DNA of 64,000 nt from Crossiella cryophila (GCF_014204915.1 NZ_JACHMH010000001.1:6101501-6165500), one strand, 5' to 3'; positions 51,156 through 59,750 are shown, numbered from the stretch's first letter. Numbers and translations are program-made. The notes: a model not told the origin generated them from the letters alone.

Positions 51156-51962
51156 ATGGCGTTACTCGCGGGCAAGACAGCGATCATCACCGGCGCGAGT
51201 TCCGGGATCGGCGCGGCCGCGGCCGTGGTGTTCGCCGGGCACGGGGCGAACGTGGTCCTGGCCGATGTCAACGCCGACGCCGGGGCCGAAGTCGCCCAAC
51301 TGGTTCAGGACGGTGGCGGACAGGCGTTGTTCGTAGCCACCGACGTGACCAGGGAAGCCGAGGTGGCAGCCCTGGTGCGGGCGGCCGTGGCACGGTTCGG
51401 GCGGGTGGACTGCGCGTTCAACAACGCCGGCATCGACGGACCCGTTGCCGGGCTGGAGGAACACACCGAGGAGAACTGGGACCTGGTGCTCGGGGTCAAC
51501 CTCAAGGGCGTGGCCCTGTGCATGAAGCACGAGGTGCGGCAGATGCTCGCCCAAGGCGGCGGTGGCGCCATCGTGAACACCGCCTCGGTCGTGGCCCTGA
51601 TGGCGGTGGACGCCGGCATCGCGCCCTATGTGGCCTCCAAGCACGCCGTGGTGGGCCTGACCCACACCGCCGCCCTCGAGTACGCCACCCGGGGGATCCG
51701 GGTCAACGCGATCTGCCCCGGCGGAGTCCGGACCCCACTCGCCGAACACGTCCAGCAGCAGGGCGCGGGGACCGATGAGCTGGCCCTGGCCATGATCCCG
51801 ATGCGTCGCCTGGCCGAGCCCAGGGAGATCGCCGAACCGGCGGCCTGGCTGTGTTCGGACGCGGCTTCCTACGTCACCGGCAGCACCTTCACCGTGGACG
51901 GGGGCATGACCACCGGCCACCCGACCCCGTTGCGTGTCCCGGTGCCGGAGCCGAGGAGCTGA
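51156..51962 (+). CDS. SDR-family oxidoreductase
   Basis: 268 residues from ATG 51156 (GGGAGGAAG site). Complete classical SDR: AIITGASSGIGAAAAVVFAG, NVVLADVNADAGAE (Asp, so NAD is preferred), FNNAGIDGP, NTASVVALMAVD with Ser, YVASKHAVVGLTHTAALEYA with Tyr/Lys, and ICPGGVRTPL. The end TFTVDGGMTTGHPTPLRVPV is typical of bacterial oxidoreductases annotated as 3-oxoacyl or alcohol dehydrogenases. It is in operon with the TetR gene. Confidence 0.9.
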   Translation: MALLAGKTAIITGASSGIGAAAAVVFAGHGANVVLADVNADAGAEVAQLVQDGGGQALFVATDVTREAEVAALVRAAVARFGRVDCAFNNAGIDGPVAGLEEHTEENWDLVLGVNLKGVALCMKHEVRQMLAQGGGGAIVNTASVVALMAVDAGIAPYVASKHAVVGLTHTAALEYATRGIRVNAICPGGVRTPLAEHVQQQGAGTDELALAMIPMRRLAEPREIAEPAAWLCSDAASYVTGSTFTVDGGMTTGHPTPLRVPVPEPRS

Positions 51963-51972
51963 CGCGCCACGG

Positions 51973-52005
51973 CCTGCCCGCCGCGCCGGTCAGGCGGCGG
52001 GCAGG
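51973..52005. terminator. Hairpin terminator overlapping esterase 3-prime end
   Basis: CCTGCCCGCCG (51973-51983) pairs perfectly with CGGCGGGCAGG (51995-52005). The right arm lies inside the last codons of the convergent esterase gene. It can end the SDR transcript and, in part, the esterase one. Confidence 0.75.
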
Positions 52006-52913
52006 TGTTCCTCGGCGAAGGCGGCCGCGTCGGCGACCGCCTTCGCCGCGGCCGGGAGGTGGCCGGCGAGCAGATGCCACACGTGGCCCATCTCAGGCGC
52101 GACGTCCAGGCGTACGGGCACGGCGTCCTCGGCCAGCTTGGTGGCCAGCCGGATGGCGTCGCTGAGCATGACCTCGTGACCGCCGATCTGGATCAGGACC
52201 GGCGGCAGTCCGCGGGTGTCGGCGAAGACCGGCGAGGCCAGCGGGCTGTGCCGCGGGGTGCTGCCCAGGACCAGGTCCGCCGCGCGGCTCAGCCCCGCAC
52301 GGTTGACCGACGGGTCGATGCCGTCGAGCGTGCGCATCGTGGCCCCGGTGTGTTCGAGGTTCGCCCAGGGGGAGATGGCGATCGAGGCGGCCGGCAGCGG
52401 CAGCCCCTGGTCACGGGCCGCGACCAGGGCGCTGATCGCCATCGCGCCACCGGCGGAGTCGCCGGCGACCACCACGTTCTCCGGCCGGGCGCCGTGTGCC
52501 AGCAGCCAGCGGTAGGCCGCGACCGCGTCCTCGACAGCGGCGGGGAACACCGCCTCGGGCGCGAGCCGGTAGTCCGGCACCAGCACACCGGCGCGCAGGC
52601 GCTGGGCGAGAGTGCCGACCAGGCCGCGGTAGCCCAGCGGGTCTCCCACCAGGTAGGCGCCGCCGTGCAGGTAGACCAGGTACCTGCCGGTGACGGCCGC
52701 CGCAGGGGTCGCCCACTCGGCGGCAACCCCGTCGGCGTCCACCGCCTCGAAGCTCACCCCGTCCGGCGCCGGAAAGCTGTCCCGGAAGAACTCCCGGTAG
52801 GCGAGCCGGATGTCCGCCAGGGTGTCAGGTCCCACCCCGGCGGCCGCGTCGAAGACACCACCGCTGCGGGCCGCCCACTCCCGGTAGAAGGCAGGGACAT
52901 CGATCGAGACCAT
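51990..52913 (-). CDS. Alpha/beta-hydrolase-3 (HSL-type) esterase
   Basis: 307 residues. Hormone-sensitive-lipase-family motifs: YLVYLHGGAYLVGDPLGYRG (HGG oxyanion hole), ENVVVAGDSAGGAMAISALV (GDSAGG nucleophile), the acid region LIQIGGHEVMLSDAIRLATK (Asp or Glu; the usual D is in 'LSD') and the His in MGHVWHLLAGHLP. It probably hydrolyses small or mid-chain esters in the cytoplasm. Its promoter region has a MerR-type palindrome. A methyltransferase gene lies upstream in the same orientation, 119 bp away. Confidence 0.9.
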   Translation of the reverse strand: MVSIDVPAFYREWAARSGGVFDAAAGVGPDTLADIRLAYREFFRDSFPAPDGVSFEAVDADGVAAEWATPAAAVTGRYLVYLHGGAYLVGDPLGYRGLVGTLAQRLRAGVLVPDYRLAPEAVFPAAVEDAVAAYRWLLAHGARPENVVVAGDSAGGAMAISALVAARDQGLPLPAASIAISPWANLEHTGATMRTLDGIDPSVNRAGLSRAADLVLGSTPRHSPLASPVFADTRGLPPVLIQIGGHEVMLSDAIRLATKLAEDAVPVRLDVAPEMGHVWHLLAGHLPAAAKAVADAAAFAEEHLPAA

Positions 52914-52974
52914 GACGGGTCCTCCTCAGCGCGGCTGCACAGCGGCTGAGTCCCAGCCGCCCCGCGAGTCTTGG

Positions 52975-52998
52975 ACCGTCACACCAATGTGAAGGTCA
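52975..52998 (-). promoter_or_regulatory. MerR-type operator/promoter candidate
   Basis: On the minus strand GACCTTCACA and TGTGACGGTC face each other across TTGG with one mismatch. The left arm contains TTGACC, a -35-like hexamer. MerR-family activators bind such sites between widely spaced -35 and -10 boxes. It is 62 bp upstream of the esterase start. No MerR gene is in the window, so the regulator is unknown. Confidence 0.5.
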
Positions 52999-53032
52999 AG
53001 CGGAGGCGGCCAGAGGGGGGCTGTTCCGTAGT

Positions 53033-53692
53033 TCACTCCTTTCGGGTGCGCATCCCCAGCAGCACCGGTGTCGGGGAGCCGCCCTCCCCGAAGCGTTCGA
53101 GGACCAGACCGGCGGCCAGGAACTCGTTCAGCAGGTCGGGCAGCGGGAGATGGGTGGCACCGACCTTGTCGCGCAGACCGTTGGCGGTCCAGGACGCGGT
53201 CGTCCACTGGGTGTCCCGGTAGCCGGGGTTGATCACTATGGCCGCCGGATCGGACCGGTCGGCGAAACCGCCGCAGAAACACGGGTGCACCCCGAGGTGG
53301 ACGAACACGCCGCCTGGGCGCAGGACTCGGGATACCTCGCGGAGTACCGCCGGATAGCCGGGCATGTCGGTGTGGGTCAGCACCGTCACCACGGCAGCCA
53401 GGGAACCATCTGCGATGGGGAGACATTCGGCGTCGCCCTGGGTCACGGGCATTCTCGCCGACGCGTGACCGAGCATACCCCAGGAAATGTCGAGTCCGAC
53501 CGGCGTCCAGCCCAGCGCCCGGAGTCGACCCGCGTTCGCACCGGTTCCGCAGCCTATTTCCAGGCAGGGGCCACTTCCGGGGCCGAGCAGGTCGGCCAGC
53601 AGCCTGGCCAGTTCCAGCAGGTCAGCGCCCTGCTGGGCGGCGAGGAAGTCGTGTTCGTACCAGTCCGCGATGTCATCGTATCGGGCACGCAT
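53033..53692 (-). CDS. SAM-dependent methyltransferase
   Basis: 219 residues from ATG 53690-53692 (MRARYDDIADWYEHDFLAAQ). Class I Rossmann methyltransferase: motif I GPCLEIGCGTGANAGRLRAL, motif II VGLDISWGMLGHA, then QGDAECLPIADGSLAAVVTV and EVSRVLRPGGVFVHLGVHPC. The last part is a short beta hairpin (VLLGMRTRKE). It methylates a small molecule of unknown identity. Upstream bases include GATTGGGG near the start. A GTG 15 nt upstream is possible as an alternative start. Confidence 0.87.
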   Translation of the reverse strand: MRARYDDIADWYEHDFLAAQQGADLLELARLLADLLGPGSGPCLEIGCGTGANAGRLRALGWTPVGLDISWGMLGHASARMPVTQGDAECLPIADGSLAAVVTVLTHTDMPGYPAVLREVSRVLRPGGVFVHLGVHPCFCGGFADRSDPAAIVINPGYRDTQWTTASWTANGLRDKVGATHLPLPDLLNEFLAAGLVLERFGEGGSPTPVLLGMRTRKE

Positions 53693-53778
53693 GCCCCAAT
53701 CGAACACGCTGAGTTTCGATTCTTGCCCGCCATTGCGCCAAGGGCGAACGCTGAATAACTCGATTGGGGCTGATGGGC

Positions 53779-54387
53779 TCAGGGAGCTGTAGTCAGGTCG
53801 AATTGGCCCTTGCGGCCGTGTACAACTGCTCTCAGGCCGACGCGGTTGGCTGGACGGATCGGCAGTGCCTCGTCCAGTGCAGCCAGGGTGGCGCGCAGCG
53901 GGTCTGGATCCGGAGACATCGCGTGCAGCTCCACCAGCGTCGCCATCGGAAGGTTCCTGGCCGCTGGGTGTGTTGTGCCGCCCCAATCAATCAGGAACGG
54001 GACGACTCCAGTGCCTGGCGGGGTGAGCCGCCAGCTCAGTTGTCGTCCGTCGGTGGTGAGTCGCCCCATCGCCTGCGGTGCGCCCGGATCGGCGCCGCGG
54101 GCACGGGCGGCGGCCACGCTCGCATCGATGTCCGTGGTGCGGGCGGCCCAGGTCACCAGGCTGGGGCCGGTCAGCGTGTCGAGTCCGAAGATCGTGGGCT
54201 CGGTCCCGCCGGCCGGATCCGGCCCGATGATCTCGAGAAAGGCCTGCTCACCCAGGCCGAGCAAGTAGTTCGCGGTTCCCCACGCAGCGTGGTGACCGCC
54301 TGGTACCGGGCGGTCACCGGAAAGGAGGTGGATCAGGTCAACGGTGCCGGCCAGGTCCGGCGTCGCCAGCACGAGGTGGTCAAGCAT
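53779..54387 (-). CDS. Glyoxalase-like domain protein
   Basis: 202 residues from ATG 54385-54387 with GGAG. The N-terminal DHLVLATPDLAGTVDLI, then GGHHAAWGTANYLLGLGEQA and FLEIIGPDP are the pattern of the PF13468 glyoxalase-like domain. Two VOC-type half-barrels are likely. Conserved metal ligands are doubtful: His at the start (LDHLVL) and Glu in FLEIIG could serve. Function unknown. It is divergent from the acyl-CoA dehydrogenase gene, with an 18-bp palindrome in the gap. Confidence 0.82.
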   Translation of the reverse strand: MLDHLVLATPDLAGTVDLIHLLSGDRPVPGGHHAAWGTANYLLGLGEQAFLEIIGPDPAGGTEPTIFGLDTLTGPSLVTWAARTTDIDASVAAARARGADPGAPQAMGRLTTDGRQLSWRLTPPGTGVVPFLIDWGGTTHPAARNLPMATLVELHAMSPDPDPLRATLAALDEALPIRPANRVGLRAVVHGRKGQFDLTTAP

Positions 54388-54436
54388 GGGTCTCCGTCCC
54401 TCTTGACATCCCGCTACAGCCATACCAGATTGCTGC

Positions 54437-54454
54437 TGACTGATTGATCAGTCA
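54437..54454. promoter_or_regulatory. TetR-type operator palindrome
   Basis: TGACTGATTGATCAGTCA, a perfect 8-2-8 palindrome. It lies 20 bp before the acyl-CoA dehydrogenase GTG and 50 bp before the divergent glyoxalase-like gene. This form is typical for TetR-family regulators of fatty-acid and branched-acid catabolism. No TetR gene is adjacent. Confidence 0.75.
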
Positions 54455-54473
54455 CTTAGTGGCGGAGGTGGCT

Positions 54474-55640
54474 GTGCGGCAGGTGCGGGACGGGCTCGAT
54501 CTCACCGCGGAACAACGGGACTTCATCAGCCTCGCCCGGGATTTCGCCGCGACGGAAATCCGTCCGGCTGCGCGCACGGTGGATGAGGCTGACACGGAGA
54601 GCCCGCTTGAACTGTGGACTCGTGCCGCGGCGCTGGGCCTGACCGACCTGATGCTGCCCGCCCGGCTGGGTGGCGGCGGGATCGAGGACCTGCTCACCCA
54701 GGCCCTCATCCAGCAGGAACTCTGCTACGGCGACATCGGCATCGGCAACCTGCTGACCTCCAGCGGGTTCACCGCCGGTCCGCTGCTCGCGCTGGGCACC
54801 CCGGAACAGCAGGCCCGCTGGCTGGGGCCGCTGTGCGGCAAGAACCCACCGCTGACCGCGGTCGCGGTGACCGAACCGGACATCGGCTCCGATGCCGCAG
54901 GCCTGCGGACCAGGGCCGTGCGCGACGGCGCGGAGTACGTGCTGACCGGGCAGAAGACCTGGATCTCCAACGCGCCCTACGCCGAGTTCTTCGTGGTGTT
55001 CGCGACGGTGGACCCGGCGCTGCGCTCGCGTGGTGTCACCGCCTTCGTGGTGGAACGGGACCGGCCGGGGCTGACGGTCGGCCCGCCCATGCGCAAGCTC
55101 GGGCAGCGGGCGATCGTCAACGCCGAGGTCTTCCTGGACGAGGTGCGGGTGCCGGTGGAGCACCGGCTCGGCGGGGAGGGCGAGGCCTTCCGCGGGCTCA
55201 TGCGGACCTTCGACGCCTCGCGGATCCTCATCGGCGCGGCCTGCACCGGCCTGTCCAGGGCCGCCCTGGACACGGCCACCGACTACGCCCGGCAGCGGGT
55301 GCAGTTCGGCACGCCCATCATCGAGCACCAGGCGGTCGGCTTCCGGCTGGCCGACATGGCGGCCAAGGTCGACATCTCGCACCTGCTGACCGTGCGCGCG
55401 GCCCAGCTCTTCGACCGGGGTGAGCCGGTGGCGGCGGAGTCGGCGATCGCCAAGGTCACCGCCTCGGAGAACGCCATGTGGTGTGCCTGGGCCGCGGTGC
55501 AGACCCTGGGCGGCTGGGGCTACTCGCGGGAGTTCCTGGTCGAGAAATGGCTGCGTGACGCCAAGCTGGAGGAGATCGAGGAGGGCACCTCCGACATCCA
55601 GCGACTGATCATCGCCAGGTCGCTGGCCAGGCCGAGGTGA
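54474..55640 (+). CDS. Acyl-CoA dehydrogenase
   Basis: 388 residues from GTG 54474, chosen for the site GGAGG 7 nt upstream. ACAD motifs: TAVAVTEPDIGSDAAGLRTR, YVLTGQKTWISNAPYAEFFV, QFGTPIIEHQAVGFRLADMA, VQTLGGWGYSREFLVEKWLR, then EEIEEGTSDIQRLIIARSLA with the catalytic Glu region. FAD-linked alpha,beta-dehydrogenation of an acyl-CoA is expected. Its TGA overlaps the GTG of the synthetase gene (GTGA), so they are translationally coupled. The acyl chain is unknown. Confidence 0.92.
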   Translation: MRQVRDGLDLTAEQRDFISLARDFAATEIRPAARTVDEADTESPLELWTRAAALGLTDLMLPARLGGGGIEDLLTQALIQQELCYGDIGIGNLLTSSGFTAGPLLALGTPEQQARWLGPLCGKNPPLTAVAVTEPDIGSDAAGLRTRAVRDGAEYVLTGQKTWISNAPYAEFFVVFATVDPALRSRGVTAFVVERDRPGLTVGPPMRKLGQRAIVNAEVFLDEVRVPVEHRLGGEGEAFRGLMRTFDASRILIGAACTGLSRAALDTATDYARQRVQFGTPIIEHQAVGFRLADMAAKVDISHLLTVRAAQLFDRGEPVAAESAIAKVTASENAMWCAWAAVQTLGGWGYSREFLVEKWLRDAKLEEIEEGTSDIQRLIIARSLARPR

Positions 55641-57961
55641 GCACGCTGGCCCGATTCACCGATCCGGCCTCGGTGGCGGTGGTCGGCGCGTCGGCCGACC
55701 CGGCCAAATGGGGTCACTGGCTGGCCCTTGGCGCGCTGGCGGGCGCGCACCGGCGCCGGGTGCACCTGGTCAACCACCGCGGTGGCCTGGTCGCCGGGCG
55801 GGAGTGCCTGACGAGTGTGCGGGCACTGCCCGAGGTGCCGGAGCTGGTGGCGGTGTGCGTACCCGCGCGGGCCGTATCAGAGGTGGTGGAGGAGGCCCTC
55901 GCGCTGGGGGTGCGGGCGTTCCTGGTGATCACCAGCGGGTTCACCCCCGCGGCCGAGGCGGCTCTGGCCGACCGGGTCCGGCGGGCTGGGGCCCGGCTGA
56001 TCGGCCCGAGCTGCCTCGGTCTCTACGACGCCGACACCGAGCTGCGGCTGCTGTGGGGCGAATGCGCGCCGGGTGCGCTGGCCATCGTCTCGCAGAGCGG
56101 TCAGCTCGGGCTGGAAGTGGCCGGCCTGGCCGCCGCGGCGGGTCTGGGGGTGTCGCGGTTCGTCTCGGTTGGCGCCCAGTGCGATGTCACCGCGACCGAC
56201 CTGCTGCACGGCCTGGCCGGTCACGCCCGCACCCGGGTGGTCCTGCTGTACCTGGAGGGCTTCGGCGACGGCCGCGCGGTGCACACGGCCCTGGCCCGCC
56301 TGCGTGCGGCCGGTAAACCGGTCGTGGTGCTGACCGCCGGGGCCAGCCCGGTCGGCGCGGCCGCGGTCCGCTCACACACCGGCGCGCTCAGCTCCACCAC
56401 CGATGTGGTGCGCGCGGCCCTGCGCGCGGCGGGCGCGATCCTGGCCCGCACCCCGGCCGAGGCGGTCCGCGCCGCCGCCCAGCTCGCCGCGGGGATCCCG
56501 CGCGGCGACCGCGTCGGCGTGGTCAGCGACAGCGGCGGCCAGGGCGCCTTGGCCGCCGACCTGATCAGCGAGGCCGGCCTGACCCCAGGCATCCCGGTCG
56601 ACCTGGCCGGGGCCGGCGAGGGGGACCTGGGCAGCTACGCGGTGGCCATCGAGCGGGTTCTGGGCGGCGGGGATGTCGACGCGGTGCTGCTGACCGGCTA
56701 CTTCGGCCGCTACGCGGTGGACTCGCCAGGCCAGGCCGCCGCCGAGATCGCGGTGGCGCGACGCCTGGCCGAGCTGGGTCGCGGTGGGTGTCCACTGGTG
56801 GTGCACAGCATGGCCGCGCACGAACCGGACTCACCCGCCGTGGCCGTACTGCGGGCCGGCGGGGTGACCGTGCACGCCGAGATCGACATGGCGGTCGAGG
56901 CCCTCAGCCTGGCCGCGCAGTGGCGAGCCGGGGCCGCGCGGGACCTGTCGGTGCGTGGCGTGGACGCCAGGGCGGTGGGTCACGGAACCCAGAGCACCAC
57001 GGCAACGGTGAACACCTCCTGGAGTGACTCAGCGCCGAGTGTCATCACCTACTGGAGTGCTCGGGAGTTGCTGTCCGCGTCCGGCGTGCCGTATCCGGCC
57101 GCTCAACCGGTGGCCTCCCGGACCGAGGTTCTGGCAGCGACCGCACGGCTGCGCGGGCCGTTCGTGCTCAAGGCGGGCTGGATCGAGCACCGCACCGAGC
57201 AGGACGCGGTGCGGGTCGGGCTGGCCGATCCGGTGGCGGTGCTGGCCGGTTACGACGAGCTGGCCGGACGGCTCGGCGAGCACGGGTACGTGGTCGAGGT
57301 GCAGGATCAGCGTGCCGGGGTGGTCGAGCTGATCGTGGGGTTCCGGCGGGATCCGGCGTTCGGGCCGGTGGTGCTGGTCGGGATCGGAGGCACGTTGGCC
57401 GAGGTGTACCGGGACGTCACGGTGGAACTGGCGCCGGTGGATGCGGACCTGGCCGGGACGATGCTGCGGCGGTTGCGGGGGTGGCCGTTGCTGGCGGGAT
57501 GGCGGGGTCGTCCGGCGGTGGACGTCGAGGCGGCGGCCCGGGTGGTGGCCGCGGTGTCCCGGGTCGCGCTGACGCGGGGTGACCTGGCGGAGGGTGAGAT
57601 CAACCCGTTGCGGGTCGGGCCGTCGGAGGCGGTCGCGGTGGACGCGCTGCTCGTGCCGATGGCGGGGCGGGATCAGCAGGCGGCCGAAGCTCGGGCGGAT
57701 GTGGCCGGGGTGGCCGAGGCGCGGATGGACCTGGCCGGGGCGGTCGAAGCGCAGATGGATGTGACTGGGGCGGCTGAAGCGCAGATGGATGATGCTCAGG
57801 CGGATACGGCCGGGGTGGATACGGCCGGGGCGGATTCGGCGCGGCCAGATGTGGTTGGGCTGGATGTGACCGGGCTGGACCTGACTGGGGCGGATGTGGC
57901 TGGGGCGGACGTGACTGGGACGAGCTGGCGGGGAGAGCGGATGCCAGGGGTGTCGTGGTGA
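55637..57961 (+). CDS. ADP-forming acyl-CoA synthetase with repetitive C-terminal tail
   Basis: 774 residues from GTG 55637. Order: CoA-binding domain (SVAVVGASADPAKWGHWLAL), succinyl-CoA-ligase-like domain (LAIVSQSGQLGLEVAGLAAA, SVGAQCDVTATDLLHGLAGH, active-site His in RSHTGALSS near 251), then an ATP-grasp half (GPFVLKAGWIEHRTEQDAV, GPVVLVGIGGTLAEVYRDVT, EGEINPLRV) from about 475. This is the acetyl/acyl-CoA synthetase (NDP-forming) layout in one chain. After about residue 677 there is an 85-residue tail of D(V/L)(A/T)G(A/V)-type repeats, not part of the family. It is coupled on both sides by GTGA overlaps. Confidence 0.88.
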   Translation: MSTLARFTDPASVAVVGASADPAKWGHWLALGALAGAHRRRVHLVNHRGGLVAGRECLTSVRALPEVPELVAVCVPARAVSEVVEEALALGVRAFLVITSGFTPAAEAALADRVRRAGARLIGPSCLGLYDADTELRLLWGECAPGALAIVSQSGQLGLEVAGLAAAAGLGVSRFVSVGAQCDVTATDLLHGLAGHARTRVVLLYLEGFGDGRAVHTALARLRAAGKPVVVLTAGASPVGAAAVRSHTGALSSTTDVVRAALRAAGAILARTPAEAVRAAAQLAAGIPRGDRVGVVSDSGGQGALAADLISEAGLTPGIPVDLAGAGEGDLGSYAVAIERVLGGGDVDAVLLTGYFGRYAVDSPGQAAAEIAVARRLAELGRGGCPLVVHSMAAHEPDSPAVAVLRAGGVTVHAEIDMAVEALSLAAQWRAGAARDLSVRGVDARAVGHGTQSTTATVNTSWSDSAPSVITYWSARELLSASGVPYPAAQPVASRTEVLAATARLRGPFVLKAGWIEHRTEQDAVRVGLADPVAVLAGYDELAGRLGEHGYVVEVQDQRAGVVELIVGFRRDPAFGPVVLVGIGGTLAEVYRDVTVELAPVDADLAGTMLRRLRGWPLLAGWRGRPAVDVEAAARVVAAVSRVALTRGDLAEGEINPLRVGPSEAVAVDALLVPMAGRDQQAAEARADVAGVAEARMDLAGAVEAQMDVTGAAEAQMDDAQADTAGVDTAGADSARPDVVGLDVTGLDLTGADVAGADVTGTSWRGERMPGVSW
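57690..57925 (+). repeat. Degenerate tandem repeats coding an Asp/Ala/Gly tail
   Basis: GCGGATGTGGCCGGGG, GCGGATGGACCTGGCC, GCAGATGGATGTGACTG and GCGGATACGGCCGGGG-type units repeat about every 15-36 bp. The protein reads (A)xMD(V/L)(A/T)GA and later LDVTGLDLTGADVAGADVTG, similar to pentapeptide-like units A-D-V/L-x-G. The repeats are imperfect, so they arose by expansion and drift. The range covers the last quarter of the synthetase gene. Confidence 0.7.
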
Positions 57962-59709
57962 AGGTGACCGGCGGGCAGGCAGTGGTGCAGGCGTTGCTCG
58001 CGCACGGGGTGGACACCGTGTTCGGGATCCCGGGCACGCACAACCTGGAGATCTACCGGCACCTGGCCGCCGAGGGCGTGCGGCATGTGAGCACCCGGCA
58101 CGAGCAGGGCGCCGCCTATGCCGCCGACGGGTACGCGCGGGCCAGCGGCCGGCCGGGAGTGTGCCTGGTGACCTCGGGACCGGCGACCCTGAACGCCGCG
58201 GCGGCGATCGGGCAGGCCTACTCCGACTCGGTGCCGGTGCTGCTGATCTCTCCCGGCCTGCCACTGCGGCATCCGGGCCGTGGCAACGGCTACCTGCACG
58301 AGATGAAGGACCAGTCGGCGGCGATGCAGGCGATCGCGGGCTACAGCCTGCGGGTGACCTCGGTGGCGGAGATCCCGGGGGCGGTGGCGGAGGCGTTCGC
58401 GTACTTCCGGGCCGGGCGGCCGCGGCCGGTGCACCTGGAGATCCCGGTGGACGTGCTGGGCGAGGTCGCCGAGGTCGTGATCGGGGGGCCGGTGGCGGTG
58501 GGGCGGGTGCTGCCGGAGTCGGGGGTGCTGGCGCGGGTGGTCGAGGTGCTGGGGGCGGCTCGGCGGCCTGGGCTCCTGGTCGGTGGCGGGGCCAAGGGGG
58601 CGGCGGGGCTGGTTCGCGAGCTGGCGGAGTCGCTGGGGGCGTCGGTGATCAGCACGGCCAATGGGAAGGGGGTGCTGGCCGAGGGGCATCCGTTGAGTCT
58701 GGGCGCGGGGGTGCATTTGCCGGGGGTCGCGGAGTTCGTGCGGGACTGCGATGTGCTGGTGGTCCTGGGCAGTGAGCTGGCGCCCAGTGACTTCTGGGTT
58801 GAGCCGTTGGCCCGGCCGGGGTGTTTGGTGCGGGTGGATGTGGATCCGGGGCAGTTGCGGGTCAACGCCATGCCGGAGGTGGAGGTGGTGGGGGATGTCG
58901 GGGCGGTGCTGGCCGAGCTGCTCCCCCGGCTCGCCGGACGGGAACGGCGGGATGACGGTGGCGGGGATCGGCTGGGCAGCGGGGGGCTGGCGGGGGGCGG
59001 GCCTGGGTGTGGAGCCGGGTTGGGCGATGAGTCGTCACCTGGCGCCGAGGTCTCATTGGGGATCGGGGGGTCATCGGGCGGTGGGGTGTCGGCAGGCGAT
59101 GGGGTGCTGGCGGGTGGCGGGGTAGAGCGGGCCGCCTGGTGGCGGGAGCGGTTGCGGGGGCAGGGGCGGGCTGAGGGGGCTCGGTGGTTGTGGTTGCTGG
59201 AGGTGCTGGGTGAGGCCCTTGGGGATGGGATCTTGGGCGCGGACAGTGCGATGGCCTGCTACTACGGGGCATTGACGAACTTGCCGGTGCAGCGGCCGGG
59301 TGGGTTCTTGTATCCGACCGGGTTTGGCACCTTGGGGTATGGGTTGCCCGCTGCCATTGGGGCCGCGGTGGCTTGTCCGGGGGTGCGGACGGCGGCGTTG
59401 CTCGGGGACGGTGGGGTGATGTTCACCGTGGCCGAGTTGGCCACCGCCGCGCAGCTTGGGCTGGCGTTGCCGGTGCTGGTGGTGGACAACGCGGGGTACG
59501 GGGAGATCCGGGCGGAGATGGTGGAGCGGGAGGATCCGGTGCACGCGGTGGATCTGCCCTCGCCGGACTTCGCGGCGTTGGGGCGGGCGCTGGGGTGTCA
59601 TGGGGTTCGGGTGGCGGATGCCGACTCGTTGCGGGTGGAGCTGGCGCGGGCGTTCGAGGCTGACCGGCCGACGGTGTTGCACCTGCCCGAGGTGTTGGAG
59701 CGGGGCTGA
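57958..59709 (+). CDS. ThDP-dependent decarboxylase/carboligase (acetolactate-synthase-like)
   Basis: 583 residues from GTG 57958 (GTGA overlap with the synthetase stop; GTG 57955 also possible). N-terminal ThDP domain: GGQAVVQALLAHGVDTVFGI, PGTHNLEIYRHLAAEG, TRHEQGAAYAADGYARASGR with the catalytic Glu. C-terminal: LLGDGGVMFTVAELATAAQL and VDNAGYGEIRAEMVE (ThDP-Mg motif GDG-x-N). It is close to the AruI/2-oxo-acid decarboxylase group by GIPGTHN. Between domains there is an unusual 60-residue Gly/Ser-rich insert (about 325-385). The reaction in this operon is unknown, but a 2-oxo acid could feed the synthetase or dehydrogenase. Confidence 0.87.
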   Translation: MKVTGGQAVVQALLAHGVDTVFGIPGTHNLEIYRHLAAEGVRHVSTRHEQGAAYAADGYARASGRPGVCLVTSGPATLNAAAAIGQAYSDSVPVLLISPGLPLRHPGRGNGYLHEMKDQSAAMQAIAGYSLRVTSVAEIPGAVAEAFAYFRAGRPRPVHLEIPVDVLGEVAEVVIGGPVAVGRVLPESGVLARVVEVLGAARRPGLLVGGGAKGAAGLVRELAESLGASVISTANGKGVLAEGHPLSLGAGVHLPGVAEFVRDCDVLVVLGSELAPSDFWVEPLARPGCLVRVDVDPGQLRVNAMPEVEVVGDVGAVLAELLPRLAGRERRDDGGGDRLGSGGLAGGGPGCGAGLGDESSPGAEVSLGIGGSSGGGVSAGDGVLAGGGVERAAWWRERLRGQGRAEGARWLWLLEVLGEALGDGILGADSAMACYYGALTNLPVQRPGGFLYPTGFGTLGYGLPAAIGAAVACPGVRTAALLGDGGVMFTVAELATAAQLGLALPVLVVDNAGYGEIRAEMVEREDPVHAVDLPSPDFAALGRALGCHGVRVADADSLRVELARAFEADRPTVLHLPEVLERG

Positions 59710-59750
59710 GCTGAGGCGTCCGGGCCCGCTTGAGGTGGTGGGGCCAGCTG

